The position numbers and the translations under genes are program-made. Shown here in pieces: positions 29,964 to 38,676 of a stretch of DNA of 64,000 nucleotides. The stretch comes from Nocardia wallacei (lineage in GTDB: Bacteria > Actinomycetota > Actinomycetes > Mycobacteriales > Mycobacteriaceae): contig NZ_JARWOP010000120.1 in the NCBI RefSeq assembly GCF_029868745.1, positions 1 to 64,000 on the forward strand, read 5' to 3'. Numbering within the stretch: position 1 is the first letter of the stretch; each line of letters starts with the position of its first letter. A model generated the notes under the pieces. The model had not been told where the DNA came from, searched no databases, and saw nothing but the letters and a program-made list of their open reading frames with translations.

Positions 29964-30132
29964 CGGGCGCTCTCCTCATTGAGTAGCGATGCTGCATTGC
30001 CTCTCCGGCCTCGGGCCGTCGGTATCGACATACCCCCTGCGCGGCTGTGGCACCCATACTAGCCGGTACCCCGCGTAACACGAGAAGCCCCTACAACCCC
30101 TGGCCTGCGGGGCATTCTCGATGGTCACCAGG

Positions 30133-31170
30133 CTAATCCGCTGTCAACCCGGGCAGCACGCCCTCGTCGCGCAGCCATTTCTGCAGTTCTGCCATCCCCG
30201 TGTCTCGATCTACCACCGGCCGGTACCCGAAATCCCTTGCGGCAGCGGAGGTGTCGTAGGTCCCGGTGCGTGTCATGACGGCGACCGTGTACCGCGACAG
30301 CGGCGGTGTCCAGCGGGCCGCGACGAACGGCACGCGCCGGAACGTCTCGATCACCGCGACGGCCGAGCGCACCAGCCGTGGATCCGGCTTCCGCGACGGC
30401 GGCCGGTAGCCCAGTTCGGTGGCGACCCGCGCGAGGAACCGCCACACGTCGGTGCGTTCGGCGTCGGCGACGAAGTAGGGCTTGCCACCGACATCGTCCG
30501 AGGCAGCGGCCTTGACACAGGCATCGACGATATTGTCGACGTGGCACAGCGACGCGTACACGTCCCGGCCGAACGACAGGTCCGGCAGCGTTCCGGCGGC
30601 GGCGCGTTCCAGCAGCCGCACGATCGGGCCCGACCGGTCGCCCGCACCCCAGATGGCCCGCGGCCGGAGCGCGCAAGTGGTGAAGCCCGGCGCGTTCGCC
30701 GCCAGCACCAGCCGTTCGGCGGCCGCCTTGCTCTCGCAATAGTGGTTCAGATAGTGGCGTGGGTACGGCACCGACTCGTCGATGTCCACCTGATCGCCAC
30801 CGTCACGGTCCATCAGTGCGCTGGGGCTGGAGACGAAGACGAACCGCGACGCGCCGCCCGCCCGTGCCGACGCCAGCAGCCGCTCGGTCGCGCGCACGTT
30901 CGCCGCCCAGAACTGGTCCCGGGTGCCGCGCTCGTCAACCCTTGCGGCGCTGTGGAATACGACATCGACGCTCGATGCGGCCCGGTCCAGCGAACCCGGA
31001 TCGGTCAGGTCACCGGTGATGCGCTCGACCCGGTCGGCCGCCGTACCGAGATCGCGAAGATTGCTGGTCGGCCGCACCAGAATCGCCACCTCGCAGGCCC
31101 CGTCCCGCACCAGCCGCCGGACCAGCGCGCCGCCCAGAAATCCGGATGCCCCGGTCACCAATGCCTTCAT
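30133..31170 (-). CDS. nltD: NAD(P)-dependent 2-alkyl-3-ketoacid reductase, OleD/NltD-like
   Basis: A 345-aa extended short-chain dehydrogenase. The Rossmann motif is GASGFLGG (residues 7-14), with VFVSSPSAL and the catalytic YCESK (Tyr144, Lys148). By family it reduces the 2-alkyl-3-keto acid made by OleA-type thiolases to the beta-hydroxy acid that OleC-type enzymes close to a beta-lactone. Its ATG overlaps the stop of the small membrane gene (31167-31170), so it is coupled to nltC. Neighbouring OleA- and OleC-like genes make this assignment much more likely than a sugar epimerase. Confidence 0.82.
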   Translation of the reverse strand: MKALVTGASGFLGGALVRRLVRDGACEVAILVRPTSNLRDLGTAADRVERITGDLTDPGSLDRAASSVDVVFHSAARVDERGTRDQFWAANVRATERLLASARAGGASRFVFVSSPSALMDRDGGDQVDIDESVPYPRHYLNHYCESKAAAERLVLAANAPGFTTCALRPRAIWGAGDRSGPIVRLLERAAAGTLPDLSFGRDVYASLCHVDNIVDACVKAAASDDVGGKPYFVADAERTDVWRFLARVATELGYRPPSRKPDPRLVRSAVAVIETFRRVPFVAARWTPPLSRYTVAVMTRTGTYDTSAAARDFGYRPVVDRDTGMAELQKWLRDEGVLPGLTAD

Positions 31171-31448
31171 CGCGCCTCCTCGGCAGGCGGCCGGGCCCGC
31201 CACCAGGTCAGCCCGAAAATCTGGGTCATCGCGGCGGTTTCGAGCCGTGGGCGGCCGGCGAGTTCGTCGGCGGCCAGCGCGATCGGGATCTGCGCGGCGT
31301 GCCCGACCGTGCTGAGGAACATGTCGGCCCACCACAGCGCGCGCAGCACCCGGCTGGCCGGGGCCCGGCCCGTGAGCGCCGCCACCAGTCCCGCGAAAAT
31401 GTACAACCAGCCCAGCACCGGAACTGCCCGGAGCGCAAGGGTTTTCAC
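31167..31448 (-). CDS. Small membrane protein inside the nlt operon
   Basis: A 93-aa protein starting at GTG 31446-31448, which overlaps the nltC stop by four bases (GTGA); its own stop overlaps the nltD start (ATGA). This tight coupling on both sides is strong evidence that it is a real gene. It has an N-terminal hydrophobic helix (VPVLGWLYIFAGLVAAL, about 9-25) and a second, weaker one (LWWADMFLSTVGHAAQIPIAL, about 38-58), then a polar tail. No family recognised. It could anchor the pathway enzymes at the membrane or help export the lactone; both are inference. Confidence 0.75.
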   Translation of the reverse strand: MKTLALRAVPVLGWLYIFAGLVAALTGRAPASRVLRALWWADMFLSTVGHAAQIPIALAADELAGRPRLETAAMTQIFGLTWWRARPPAEEAR

Positions 31449-33121
31449 ACGTTCTCCTTCCGTAGCCGCCGCTGTGCCCAGACCGCGAGCCGCTCGCGCC
31501 CGATCTTCGCGTTGTGCCGGACGTCGACCGGGAAACCCGGGTGGAAGAGGAACTCCCGGACCGGCGCGACGACCTCGAATCGTTCTCGGCGGGAGCGCAG
31601 TTCGGCTTCCACCTGCCCGGCGTCGGCGCCCGGCTCGAGTTCGACGCACAGCACCGGCCGCTGCGCGCCGCGAGCCCCCACTCCGACCAGCGCCGTGCGC
31701 GCCACTCCCGGCGCCGTGTTGAACACCTGCTCGAGCTGCACGGTGAACAGCGGTCCGGCGGCGGTATGGACGCGCTGGCTCTTGCGCCCGCAGAACCAGA
31801 TTCGCTGCTCCTCGTCGATCCAGGCCAGGTCGCCGGTGCGGTGCCAGACCGTGGGACCGTCGACGATCTTGCCCATCGTGTTGGCCGCTTCCGGCCAGAA
31901 GTAGCGGGTGCTGACATTCGGCCCGGCCACCACGAGTTCCCCGACGCCGCGCGAGAGGGCCGAATCCGACTCCCGCGCCCGGACGTCCGCCCACGTGGGC
32001 AGCGGCTCGTCGGTGATCGGGACGATACGGGCGCGCACGTCCTTGGCCGGGCGGCCCACGCACACACCCGCGCCGCGGTGCGCGCGCTCCACCAGGCCGC
32101 CCAGCAGTTCCCGCGACTCGACCGTCGACATGGGCAGCGCCTCGGTCGCCCCGTACCCGGCGTACACGCGGACATCGCTGGGCAGCACCCGCCGCAGACC
32201 CGCGATGCACCAATCCGGTACCGGCGCACCGCCGGAATAGACGCTCCGCAGGCTCGGCAGCGCCACACCGCGCTCCTCGACATGGCGCAGCAGCGGGATC
32301 AGCACCGCCGGCGAGGCGAACATCGTGCGTACCCCGAACCGGTTCACCGCGTCCACCACATGCGCCGGGTCGGTGGAGCCGACCTGCGAGGGAATCAGGG
32401 GCGGCAGGACACAGCGCGAGCCCAGCAGCAGTTCGAGAATGCCCGCGACGGGCGCGGTGATCAGCGATGTCCCCGGGGCGATCCGCTCCCGCGCGGCGTC
32501 GACCTGATCGATCATCGCGCTGATGTTCCCGTGCGTGAGCACCACCGCCTTCGCCGGGCCGGTGCTGCCGGTGGTGTATGCGATCAGCAGCGGATCGTCG
32601 TCCGGCGCAGGCTCCCGAAGTGGTTCCGCCGCAAGCGGCTCGCGTCCCCAGCTCGCCAGTGTGGGCCCGCATCGGAACCACCGGCCGCCGACCGTGACCG
32701 TCACGCGCACCCTGCGGAAGTAGGGGCGGAACAGCACCCGCACCGCCTGCGCCTGCGGCACTCCCACGAACGCCTCGGCATCGGCGGCCCGCAGGCAGCG
32801 CAGCATCTTGCGCAGGCCCATGCCCGGATCGATGACCACCGGCACCGCACCGACCTTGAACAGGCCGTACAGCACGGCATACAACTCGGGACCGGGCGTC
32901 ACCAGCACGATGGTCCGGGTACCGCGCGCCACGCCCGCGGCGGCGAAGCGCTCCGCGATCGCGGCGGACCAGTCGTTCAGTTCCGCGTAGGACAGCCGTC
33001 GATACTCCGGCAACCCGCCGGGCCGGGTGCCGGCGGGATAAATCACGGCCTCCCGTTTCGGATGTGCCGCAACGATTTCCCGGAATCGGTCCAGTGCGCG
33101 CCAGTAGACCGTGGCGCTCAC
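31445..33121 (-). CDS. nltC: Beta-lactone synthetase (acyl-AMP ligase family), OleC/NltC-like
   Basis: A 558-aa ANL-superfamily enzyme. The P-loop is AYTTGSTGPAKAVVLTHGN (about residues 181-199), the A5 motif is GYGATEALPMS, A7 is WHRTGDLAWIDEEQRIW and the C-terminal Lys lies in RHNAKIGRE. OleC-type members use ATP to adenylate beta-hydroxy acids and close them to beta-lactones. The segments VIDPGMGLRKMLRCL and VYSGGAPVPDWCI fit that branch better than ordinary fatty acyl-CoA ligases. First gene of the minus-strand operon, divergent from the two thiolase genes. Confidence 0.82.
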   Translation of the reverse strand: MSATVYWRALDRFREIVAAHPKREAVIYPAGTRPGGLPEYRRLSYAELNDWSAAIAERFAAAGVARGTRTIVLVTPGPELYAVLYGLFKVGAVPVVIDPGMGLRKMLRCLRAADAEAFVGVPQAQAVRVLFRPYFRRVRVTVTVGGRWFRCGPTLASWGREPLAAEPLREPAPDDDPLLIAYTTGSTGPAKAVVLTHGNISAMIDQVDAARERIAPGTSLITAPVAGILELLLGSRCVLPPLIPSQVGSTDPAHVVDAVNRFGVRTMFASPAVLIPLLRHVEERGVALPSLRSVYSGGAPVPDWCIAGLRRVLPSDVRVYAGYGATEALPMSTVESRELLGGLVERAHRGAGVCVGRPAKDVRARIVPITDEPLPTWADVRARESDSALSRGVGELVVAGPNVSTRYFWPEAANTMGKIVDGPTVWHRTGDLAWIDEEQRIWFCGRKSQRVHTAAGPLFTVQLEQVFNTAPGVARTALVGVGARGAQRPVLCVELEPGADAGQVEAELRSRRERFEVVAPVREFLFHPGFPVDVRHNAKIGRERLAVWAQRRLRKENV

Positions 33122-33595
33122 GGCGCCGCCCGGTGCCCGAGCGCGGGAATGGCGAATACATATTTCGGCACAGCGGCCCCCTGAAATTATCGCGGAATGC
33201 GAGAAAGATACGGAGAGATTACCGCAGCGCGGATCCGCTCGCTACCGTAGTCGGCGTTCGAATCGCTTGCCACACCGGAGATTACGTGTGTCGCACGGTA
33301 CCGTAACAAGTTTCGAGATACCCCCTATATCCCCCTATCGCGCCGCCGCGCGCGGTTACCCGGCAGTCACCGCCCACCTGATCTTTTGCTCCACGTGGAC
33401 GGGAAAATCGCCGGTTACCAGCTGGATTCGAGCGCCGGCCCCCCCGGTCCGCGGTCGGCCGGTCCTGGTAACGTTCGTTTCGGCATCGGGGCTACTGGAC
33501 AACCACGGCACCCGGTATCGGAAATTCTTCCGAATACCCATTCGCCGCACCAGAATTCGACCGCATTCGCTGAACAATCCTGAGAGTAGGGGGCC
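33122..33595. promoter_or_regulatory. Bidirectional control region of the nlt cluster
   Basis: 474 bases between divergent nltC and nltA, locally AT-richer than the genes. A direct repeat CCCCCTAT occurs twice with a 10-base period at 33321-33338 (one helical turn). This is a candidate regulator site. No other gene is seen. Confidence 0.5.
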
Positions 33596-34642
33596 ATGCG
33601 TACCCGTTTCGAGTCTCTGGGGGCATACACACCCAGCACCGTGCGATCCACCGAAGACGTGATCTCCAGTCTGTCCGTTCCGCGAACACTGGACTTGGAA
33701 CGAATTACGGGGATCAAGAATCGCCACGTCCACAATTCCGATCCGGACGACTACGAATCGTCGTTCGAACTGGCACTGCGGGCGATCGACGACTGCCTGC
33801 GACATTCCGATTATCGCGCCGACGAACTGGACGTGGTGATCTCGGTGTCCATCACCCGCTTCCGCGGGCCCGACAAGTTCTGTTACGCACCGTCTTTCGC
33901 ACTCATGCTGCGCAACGCCATCGGCGCCACCCGCGCCCTGCACTTCGACGTCTCCAATGCCTGCGCGGGCATGGTGACCGGCGTCCTGGTGCTGGATCGG
34001 ATGATCAAGGCGGGTGTGGTCCGCAACGGGCTGGTGGTCAGCGGCGAGCAGATCACGCCCATCGCCGACACCGCGGCCCGCGAGATCAGCGAGCCGTATG
34101 ATCCCCAGTTCGCGGCGTTGACCGTCGGCGACGCCGCGGTGGCGGTGGTGGTCGACGACCGCGGCGACGACCACGACGAGATCCACTACATCGAACTCAC
34201 CACCGCGGCCTACGGCGCCGAATTCTGCCTGGGCATGCCCAGCGACAAGACCACCGGTATCGCGATGTACACCGACAATCGCCAACTGGCCAGCGAGAAG
34301 AGGTATCGGCAGGCCCTGGACCGGATGTCGGATTTCCTCACCGAGACCGGACGGACGTGGGAGAGCGAGAAATACGACTACTGGATCCACCACCAGTTCA
34401 GCGGCCCCGCGATCGAGCACATCAGTCAGCTCGCCGCACAGCATTTCGACACCCCGATGCCGCAGGCCCTCAACGTCTACGACGAGTACGGCAACACCGC
34501 CTCCACCTCGCACTTCCTGGTGCTACACGAACATCTTGCGCGGCAACGGATTCCACGCGGCTCGAAGGTGCTGATGATTCCGGAGGCATCCGGCATCGTC
34601 TCCGGCCAGCTCGCCGCGACCATTTCCCGACTGGAGGCCTGA
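33596..34642 (+). CDS. nltA: OleA-like thiolase subunit with Cys-His-Asn
   Basis: A 348-aa KAS III/thiolase-fold protein. The nucleophile is Cys123 in FDVSNACAGMV, with His266 in WIHHQFSGP and Asn300 in YDEYGNTASTSH. OleA-type enzymes join two fatty acyl-CoAs head to head. In homodimeric OleA a Glu in an RDxxEPS-like segment reaches across the dimer as the base; here that place reads KFCYAPS, with Ala98 instead of Glu. The next gene has the Glu, so the two probably form a heterodimer. ATG 33596; GGAGG for the next gene lies inside its last codons. The symbol follows nocardiolactone nomenclature and which letter applies is uncertain. Confidence 0.78.
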   Translation: MRTRFESLGAYTPSTVRSTEDVISSLSVPRTLDLERITGIKNRHVHNSDPDDYESSFELALRAIDDCLRHSDYRADELDVVISVSITRFRGPDKFCYAPSFALMLRNAIGATRALHFDVSNACAGMVTGVLVLDRMIKAGVVRNGLVVSGEQITPIADTAAREISEPYDPQFAALTVGDAAVAVVVDDRGDDHDEIHYIELTTAAYGAEFCLGMPSDKTTGIAMYTDNRQLASEKRYRQALDRMSDFLTETGRTWESEKYDYWIHHQFSGPAIEHISQLAAQHFDTPMPQALNVYDEYGNTASTSHFLVLHEHLARQRIPRGSKVLMIPEASGIVSGQLAATISRLEA

Positions 34643-34644
34643 TC

Positions 34645-35586
34645 GTGAGTACCGCCATCGTTTCCGCCGCCACCTGCTTGGACCCGGACACCGGCAGCTA
34701 CTTCGAGCTGGCCACCCGCGCCGGGCGGTCGTGCCTGGATCAGGCCGGTGTCTCGCCCGATCGGGTGGGCGTCCTGGTCAACGCCGGAGTCTTCCGGGAC
34801 AGCAACATCTCCGAACCCGCGGTCGCCGCGCTGATTCAGCAGCGGCTGGGAATCGGACTGGAGTACCGGACCGGGCGGGTGCCGACCTTCTCGTTCGACC
34901 TGATGAGCGGAGCCTGCGGCCTGGTGCACGCCCTGCTGGCCACGCATACCTTCCTGGCGCCCGGCGAATTCGAGTACGCGATGGTCGTCGCCGGTGACGC
35001 GCATCCGTCCACCGAGCGCGTGGTAGAAGGCTTTCCCTATACCCCCGGTGGGGCGGCGGTGCTGCTGCGTTCGTCGCCGGGCGCGGGCGGGTTCGGCCGC
35101 CTGTACACCGCACAGACCGAGGGGGCCGCGGAGCCGACCGCGTGGGTGGATCTGACCGCCGCGGGCACCGCGGGCCGCACGGCCCTGACGCTGCGCGCCG
35201 GATCCGGCGACTCGCTGGCGTACGCGGTCGAGGCGGTCCTGGCCTGCCTCGCCGGCGAGGGACTGGACCGGGGCGATTTCGCCATCGGCAGCGCCGTGCT
35301 GCTGGCACCCGCCGCGGAGCCGGGCTTCCGGGAGCGGCTGGCGTACCGGCTGGGAGTGCCGTCGGTGGCGATCGCCGGAGTCGATCCGGACATCGGCGAC
35401 CCGTGCACCGCGGCCCCGGTGCACGCCTATCTCGACGCGGCCGCGGCGGGCCGGCTCGACGCCGCGCGCGCCGTGCTGTTCCTGGCCGCCGACGACAGTT
35501 CCGCGGCCTGCCTGGCGTATCGGCCGCAACCACTCGAACCGACCGGTAATGCGGACTCGCTTCAGACCAAACACATTGACGTGTAG
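34645..35586 (+). CDS. nltB: OleA-like thiolase partner subunit carrying the Glu base
   Basis: A 313-aa KAS III/thiolase-fold protein, shorter than its neighbour. It has FRDSNISEPAVAAL with Glu57 at the position of the OleA base, and keeps a Cys (Cys91, LMSGACGLVH). The His and Asn regions are lost: FAIGSAVLLAPAAEPGF has no His, and the usual GN segment is GDPCTAAPVH. It therefore looks like a partner that lends Glu57 to the active site of the first subunit. GTG 34645 has GGAGG seven bases upstream and only two bases separate it from the first gene, so the two are co-translated. Confidence 0.75.
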   Translation: MSTAIVSAATCLDPDTGSYFELATRAGRSCLDQAGVSPDRVGVLVNAGVFRDSNISEPAVAALIQQRLGIGLEYRTGRVPTFSFDLMSGACGLVHALLATHTFLAPGEFEYAMVVAGDAHPSTERVVEGFPYTPGGAAVLLRSSPGAGGFGRLYTAQTEGAAEPTAWVDLTAAGTAGRTALTLRAGSGDSLAYAVEAVLACLAGEGLDRGDFAIGSAVLLAPAAEPGFRERLAYRLGVPSVAIAGVDPDIGDPCTAAPVHAYLDAAAAGRLDAARAVLFLAADDSSAACLAYRPQPLEPTGNADSLQTKHIDV

Positions 35587-35782
35587 CATGATTCACGCGG
35601 TGAGCCGCCACCGGCCAGGGTGGGCGAGTGCCTCGGCGGCCACCATAGATCTGTGCACCGGCTGAATCCGGATGTCCACGAGACATCCACCGCCGCAATG
35701 ATGCCGCTTCTCCAGACCCGGTCCCCGACGGGGCCGACACTCCCTTCAGTCGGGCACATCCGACCGATGAAGGGACTGGAGT

Positions 35783-37903
35783 ATGCAGAGGTCGGTCGCT
35801 CGGGACCGAGTCCGGACATCGATCGTCGCCACACCGCGCGAGCAGCACGCCGCGCGACCGCGACGAGTCGACGGGGACGAGACAATCACCGCGCTGCTGC
35901 AGGGGGACGATCCGGAGCGGCTGCGGGCCGCCTCGGCGGTGGCGGTGCTCGGTGGCGCCGCCACCGTGCAGCTGTCGGCCGCACTGGCCGAGCTGGCGCC
36001 GGACCGAATACGCAGTGTCGTAGCGGATTTCACGGAGGCGGGCTGGGTCGAGCAGGAGCGCTTCGCGCATCCGGCGATCGCGGCGCGCGTCCTGCGGGAC
36101 ATTCCGGACGAAGAGCGCCGCGAATTGCACGGCCGGGCGGCGGAACTGCTGCATCGCAGCGGGTTTCCCTGTACGGTCGTGGCCGGGCAACTACTGGCGG
36201 CCGGTGACGCACGCAGCACCTGGGCCGCCCAGGTGCTGGTGGCCTCGGCCGACCAAGCCCTGTCGGACGATGAGATAGACAGTGCGGCAAAGCAACTCGA
36301 ACTCGCGTACCGAGCCAGTCGGCGCGCGGGTAATCGCGCCGCGATCGCGGGGCGGCTGGTCTCGGTCGAGTGGCGGCTCAATCCGTCCACCCGCACCCGC
36401 AACTTCGGTCGCCTCAAGGCGGCGCTCTACACCGGCCGGGTGCCCTATGCCGAACTACCCGCGGCCGTACTGCACATGCTGTGGCACGGCTATCAGCAGC
36501 ACGCCGACCACGCGCTGTCCAGGCTGGCCCGTGGACCGGCAGGCACGCTGACCTTCAGCCCGCGCGTGGATTTCCTGTGCGCGTGGCTGCGCTACACCCA
36601 TCCGACCCATCTGGAGCGACATCACCGGCTGTTCGCGGACCGGGTCCGGATCGGCGCGGGCAGCACCGCCGACCGGGAATCGCCCCATCGGCAGGCCGCG
36701 GACCTGCTCACCGGGCTGCACGTGCAGCACCCGCCCGCCGACCTGGCCGCCGCCGCTCAGCGCATCCTGGCCTGTCACCGGCTCGGCCCCGCCACCGTGG
36801 AGACGCTGGTCGCCGCCGTCGACTGCCTCATCCACACCGACCGTCTCGACACCGCCGACGCCTGGTGCGCCTCGCTGCTCGCCGAGGCCGAGGCCCGGCA
36901 CGCGCCGACCTGGTGCTCGATCTTCGCCGCCCTGCGCGCGGACGCCCTGCTGCATCGCGGGAATCTCACCGCGGCCGTCGAATTCGCCACGCTGGCGCTG
37001 AATCTGGTGCCGTCGGAACATCTCGGGGTGTGGGCGGGCCGGCCGATCGCGGTGCTGGTGCGCGCGCTCACCGCGCAGGGCAATCACCTCGAGGCGGCCG
37101 CTCAGCTGCGCCGTCCGGTGCCGCGCGCGATGCTGGAGTCGCGGTTCGCGCTGTCGTATCTGCGGGCCTCCGGCCAGCACTGCCTGGCGGCCGGGCGGCC
37201 GGCGGAGGCGCTGCGGCACTTCCGCCAGTGCGGCACCCTGATGCGGCAGTGGGGACTGGACTTCGCCTGGCTGATCCCTTGGCGCAACGACATGGCGACG
37301 GCCTATCTCGACCTCGGCGAGCGACGCCGGGCCCAGGCGCTGGCGACCGTGCACCTGGAGCTGATCGGCGGGCCGGAACGCCATCCCAGCGGCGGAGTGT
37401 CGCTGCGGGTGCTCGCCGCCACCGGCGACGCCCATCGCCGCGTACCGCTGCTGCGCCGCGCCGTGGCGGTGGCCCGCACGGGCGCCGACGGCCTCGAACT
37501 GGCCACGGCCCTGGGCGAACTCGGCCGCGCCCATCGGTCGATCGGCGACGCCGACAAGGCCAGGCCGCTGCTGCGGGAAGCGGTCCGGCTGGCCGAGTCG
37601 TGCGGGTCCGGCGTCCTGGTCCGGCGCCTGCGCGGCGACCGCAACCCGCCCAGCGCCGCGCCGCAACCGCCGGTGCGGGCGACGCCCGGCCGCGTCGACG
37701 CGCTGAGTCCCGCCGAGCGGCGGGTGGCCGAACTGGCCGCGCTGGGCAAACGCAACCGCGAGATCGCCGACCTGCTCGAGATCACCACCAGCACGGTGGA
37801 ACAGCACCTGACCCGGGTGTACCGCAAGCTCGGCGTCGCCCGGCGCGGGGAGTTGCGTTTCGTCCTGGCCGTGCGCGAAACAGCCGAATCGGCCGCCGGA
37901 TAG
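35783..37903 (+). CDS. LuxR-family (LAL-like) regulator without ATPase domain
   Basis: A 706-aa regulator. The C-terminal LuxR helix-turn-helix is clear (about 640-695): LSPAERRVAELAALGKRNRE and TSTVEQHLTRVYRKLGV. The rest is a winged-helix-like start (about 60-120) and a long helical TPR-like array with Ala/Leu-rich repeats (LAELGRAHRSIGDADKA type). The Walker A/B ATPase of LAL/MalT regulators is absent; the start aligns with the region after it. No frameshift to a missing ATPase was found upstream. ATG 35783 has GGAG upstream. It lies 196 bp after the thiolase genes and is the likely cluster regulator. Confidence 0.75.
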   Translation: MQRSVARDRVRTSIVATPREQHAARPRRVDGDETITALLQGDDPERLRAASAVAVLGGAATVQLSAALAELAPDRIRSVVADFTEAGWVEQERFAHPAIAARVLRDIPDEERRELHGRAAELLHRSGFPCTVVAGQLLAAGDARSTWAAQVLVASADQALSDDEIDSAAKQLELAYRASRRAGNRAAIAGRLVSVEWRLNPSTRTRNFGRLKAALYTGRVPYAELPAAVLHMLWHGYQQHADHALSRLARGPAGTLTFSPRVDFLCAWLRYTHPTHLERHHRLFADRVRIGAGSTADRESPHRQAADLLTGLHVQHPPADLAAAAQRILACHRLGPATVETLVAAVDCLIHTDRLDTADAWCASLLAEAEARHAPTWCSIFAALRADALLHRGNLTAAVEFATLALNLVPSEHLGVWAGRPIAVLVRALTAQGNHLEAAAQLRRPVPRAMLESRFALSYLRASGQHCLAAGRPAEALRHFRQCGTLMRQWGLDFAWLIPWRNDMATAYLDLGERRRAQALATVHLELIGGPERHPSGGVSLRVLAATGDAHRRVPLLRRAVAVARTGADGLELATALGELGRAHRSIGDADKARPLLREAVRLAESCGSGVLVRRLRGDRNPPSAAPQPPVRATPGRVDALSPAERRVAELAALGKRNREIADLLEITTSTVEQHLTRVYRKLGVARRGELRFVLAVRETAESAAG

Positions 37904-38295
37904 GGGCGGCGGAGGCCCGAACGCACCGCGCTCGCGAGCATTTCGAGAATATGATCCCGATTGTCCGCAATTCTCCGTTGATTAGCTTTCTCGGCACGGT
38001 CTCGATTCGCGGTGCGGTAGCGAATTATGCCGGTTCGCAGCCCTTTCCGATCGCGGCGGGAAGGGCAGGGCCACCGCAACAAGCCACAACGGATTCTCGA
38101 CACGAGTGCTGCGACGTTGCTATTGATTTACACGGGGAATGTTCCGTAATGGTAGCGGAACAGTGGCTGTAGAACACTTCAAGATCAACTGAAGTAAAGA
38201 TCAAAAAGCGTGCTTCCCAACGAACTTCGCCTGTGTATGCTGATATCGATCGAGTTCCCATAACGGAATGGGACGACGCGAGGGCGGTGTCGTAG
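37904..38295. promoter_or_regulatory. AT-richer control region before the F0 genes
   Basis: 392 bases without a gene. It holds two inverted repeats: GTTCCG-N9-CGGAAC at 38141-38161 and TCCCAT-AACGGA-ATGGGA at 38256-38273, the latter 22 bases before the first F0 gene. These look like regulator sites rather than terminators. Confidence 0.45.
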
Positions 38296-38676
38296 GTGAA
38301 TGTCGACAGGATCCGGATACGGCGTGTGGCCATCGTGGCGATTGCTGTCGGCGTGCTGGCTCTGATGGCGGCGGGCGTATTGGATCATTTGTTGCTGGGT
38401 GTATTCACTTGCGTCGGCCTCGGATTGGGCTGGGCGAATGCACGACTCACCTGGTCTTCGGTCACCCGCATAACCCGGTCGGAAGCGCCGAGCAAACAGG
38501 CTCTGACGGTATCCACCGCCGGGCGGCTGTTCGGTATCACGGCGCTTTCCCTGCTGGTGGCGTTCCTGGCGCGGCCCGACGGAATCGGAATCTTCTTCGG
38601 GCTGGCCGTATTTCAGGTCGTCCACATTCTCTTCACCGTCGTGCCCGAAGTGAAAGGGATCCGCCAGCTGCCATGA
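38296..38676 (+). CDS. atpI: ATP synthase protein I-like (AtpI)
   Basis: A 126-aa membrane protein with about four hydrophobic segments ([65 protein letters not shown]). Size, layout and position before subunit a fit AtpI, which helps assemble the c-ring. It starts at GTG 38296 and its stop overlaps the atpB start (ATGA). Sequence identity of AtpI proteins is low, so position carries much of the call. Confidence 0.7.
   Translation: MNVDRIRIRRVAIVAIAVGVLALMAAGVLDHLLLGVFTCVGLGLGWANARLTWSSVTRITRSEAPSKQALTVSTAGRLFGITALSLLVAFLARPDGIGIFFGLAVFQVVHILFTVVPEVKGIRQLP

Noticed and set aside
31167..33161. 664-codon frame spanning nltC and the small membrane gene
   Set aside because: Only its last 93 codons are protein-like. 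The rest is out of frame with the clear acyl-AMP ligase.
35587..35782. Missing ATPase domain of the LuxR regulator in another frame
   Set aside because: Too short for the domain and no Walker motif in any frame.
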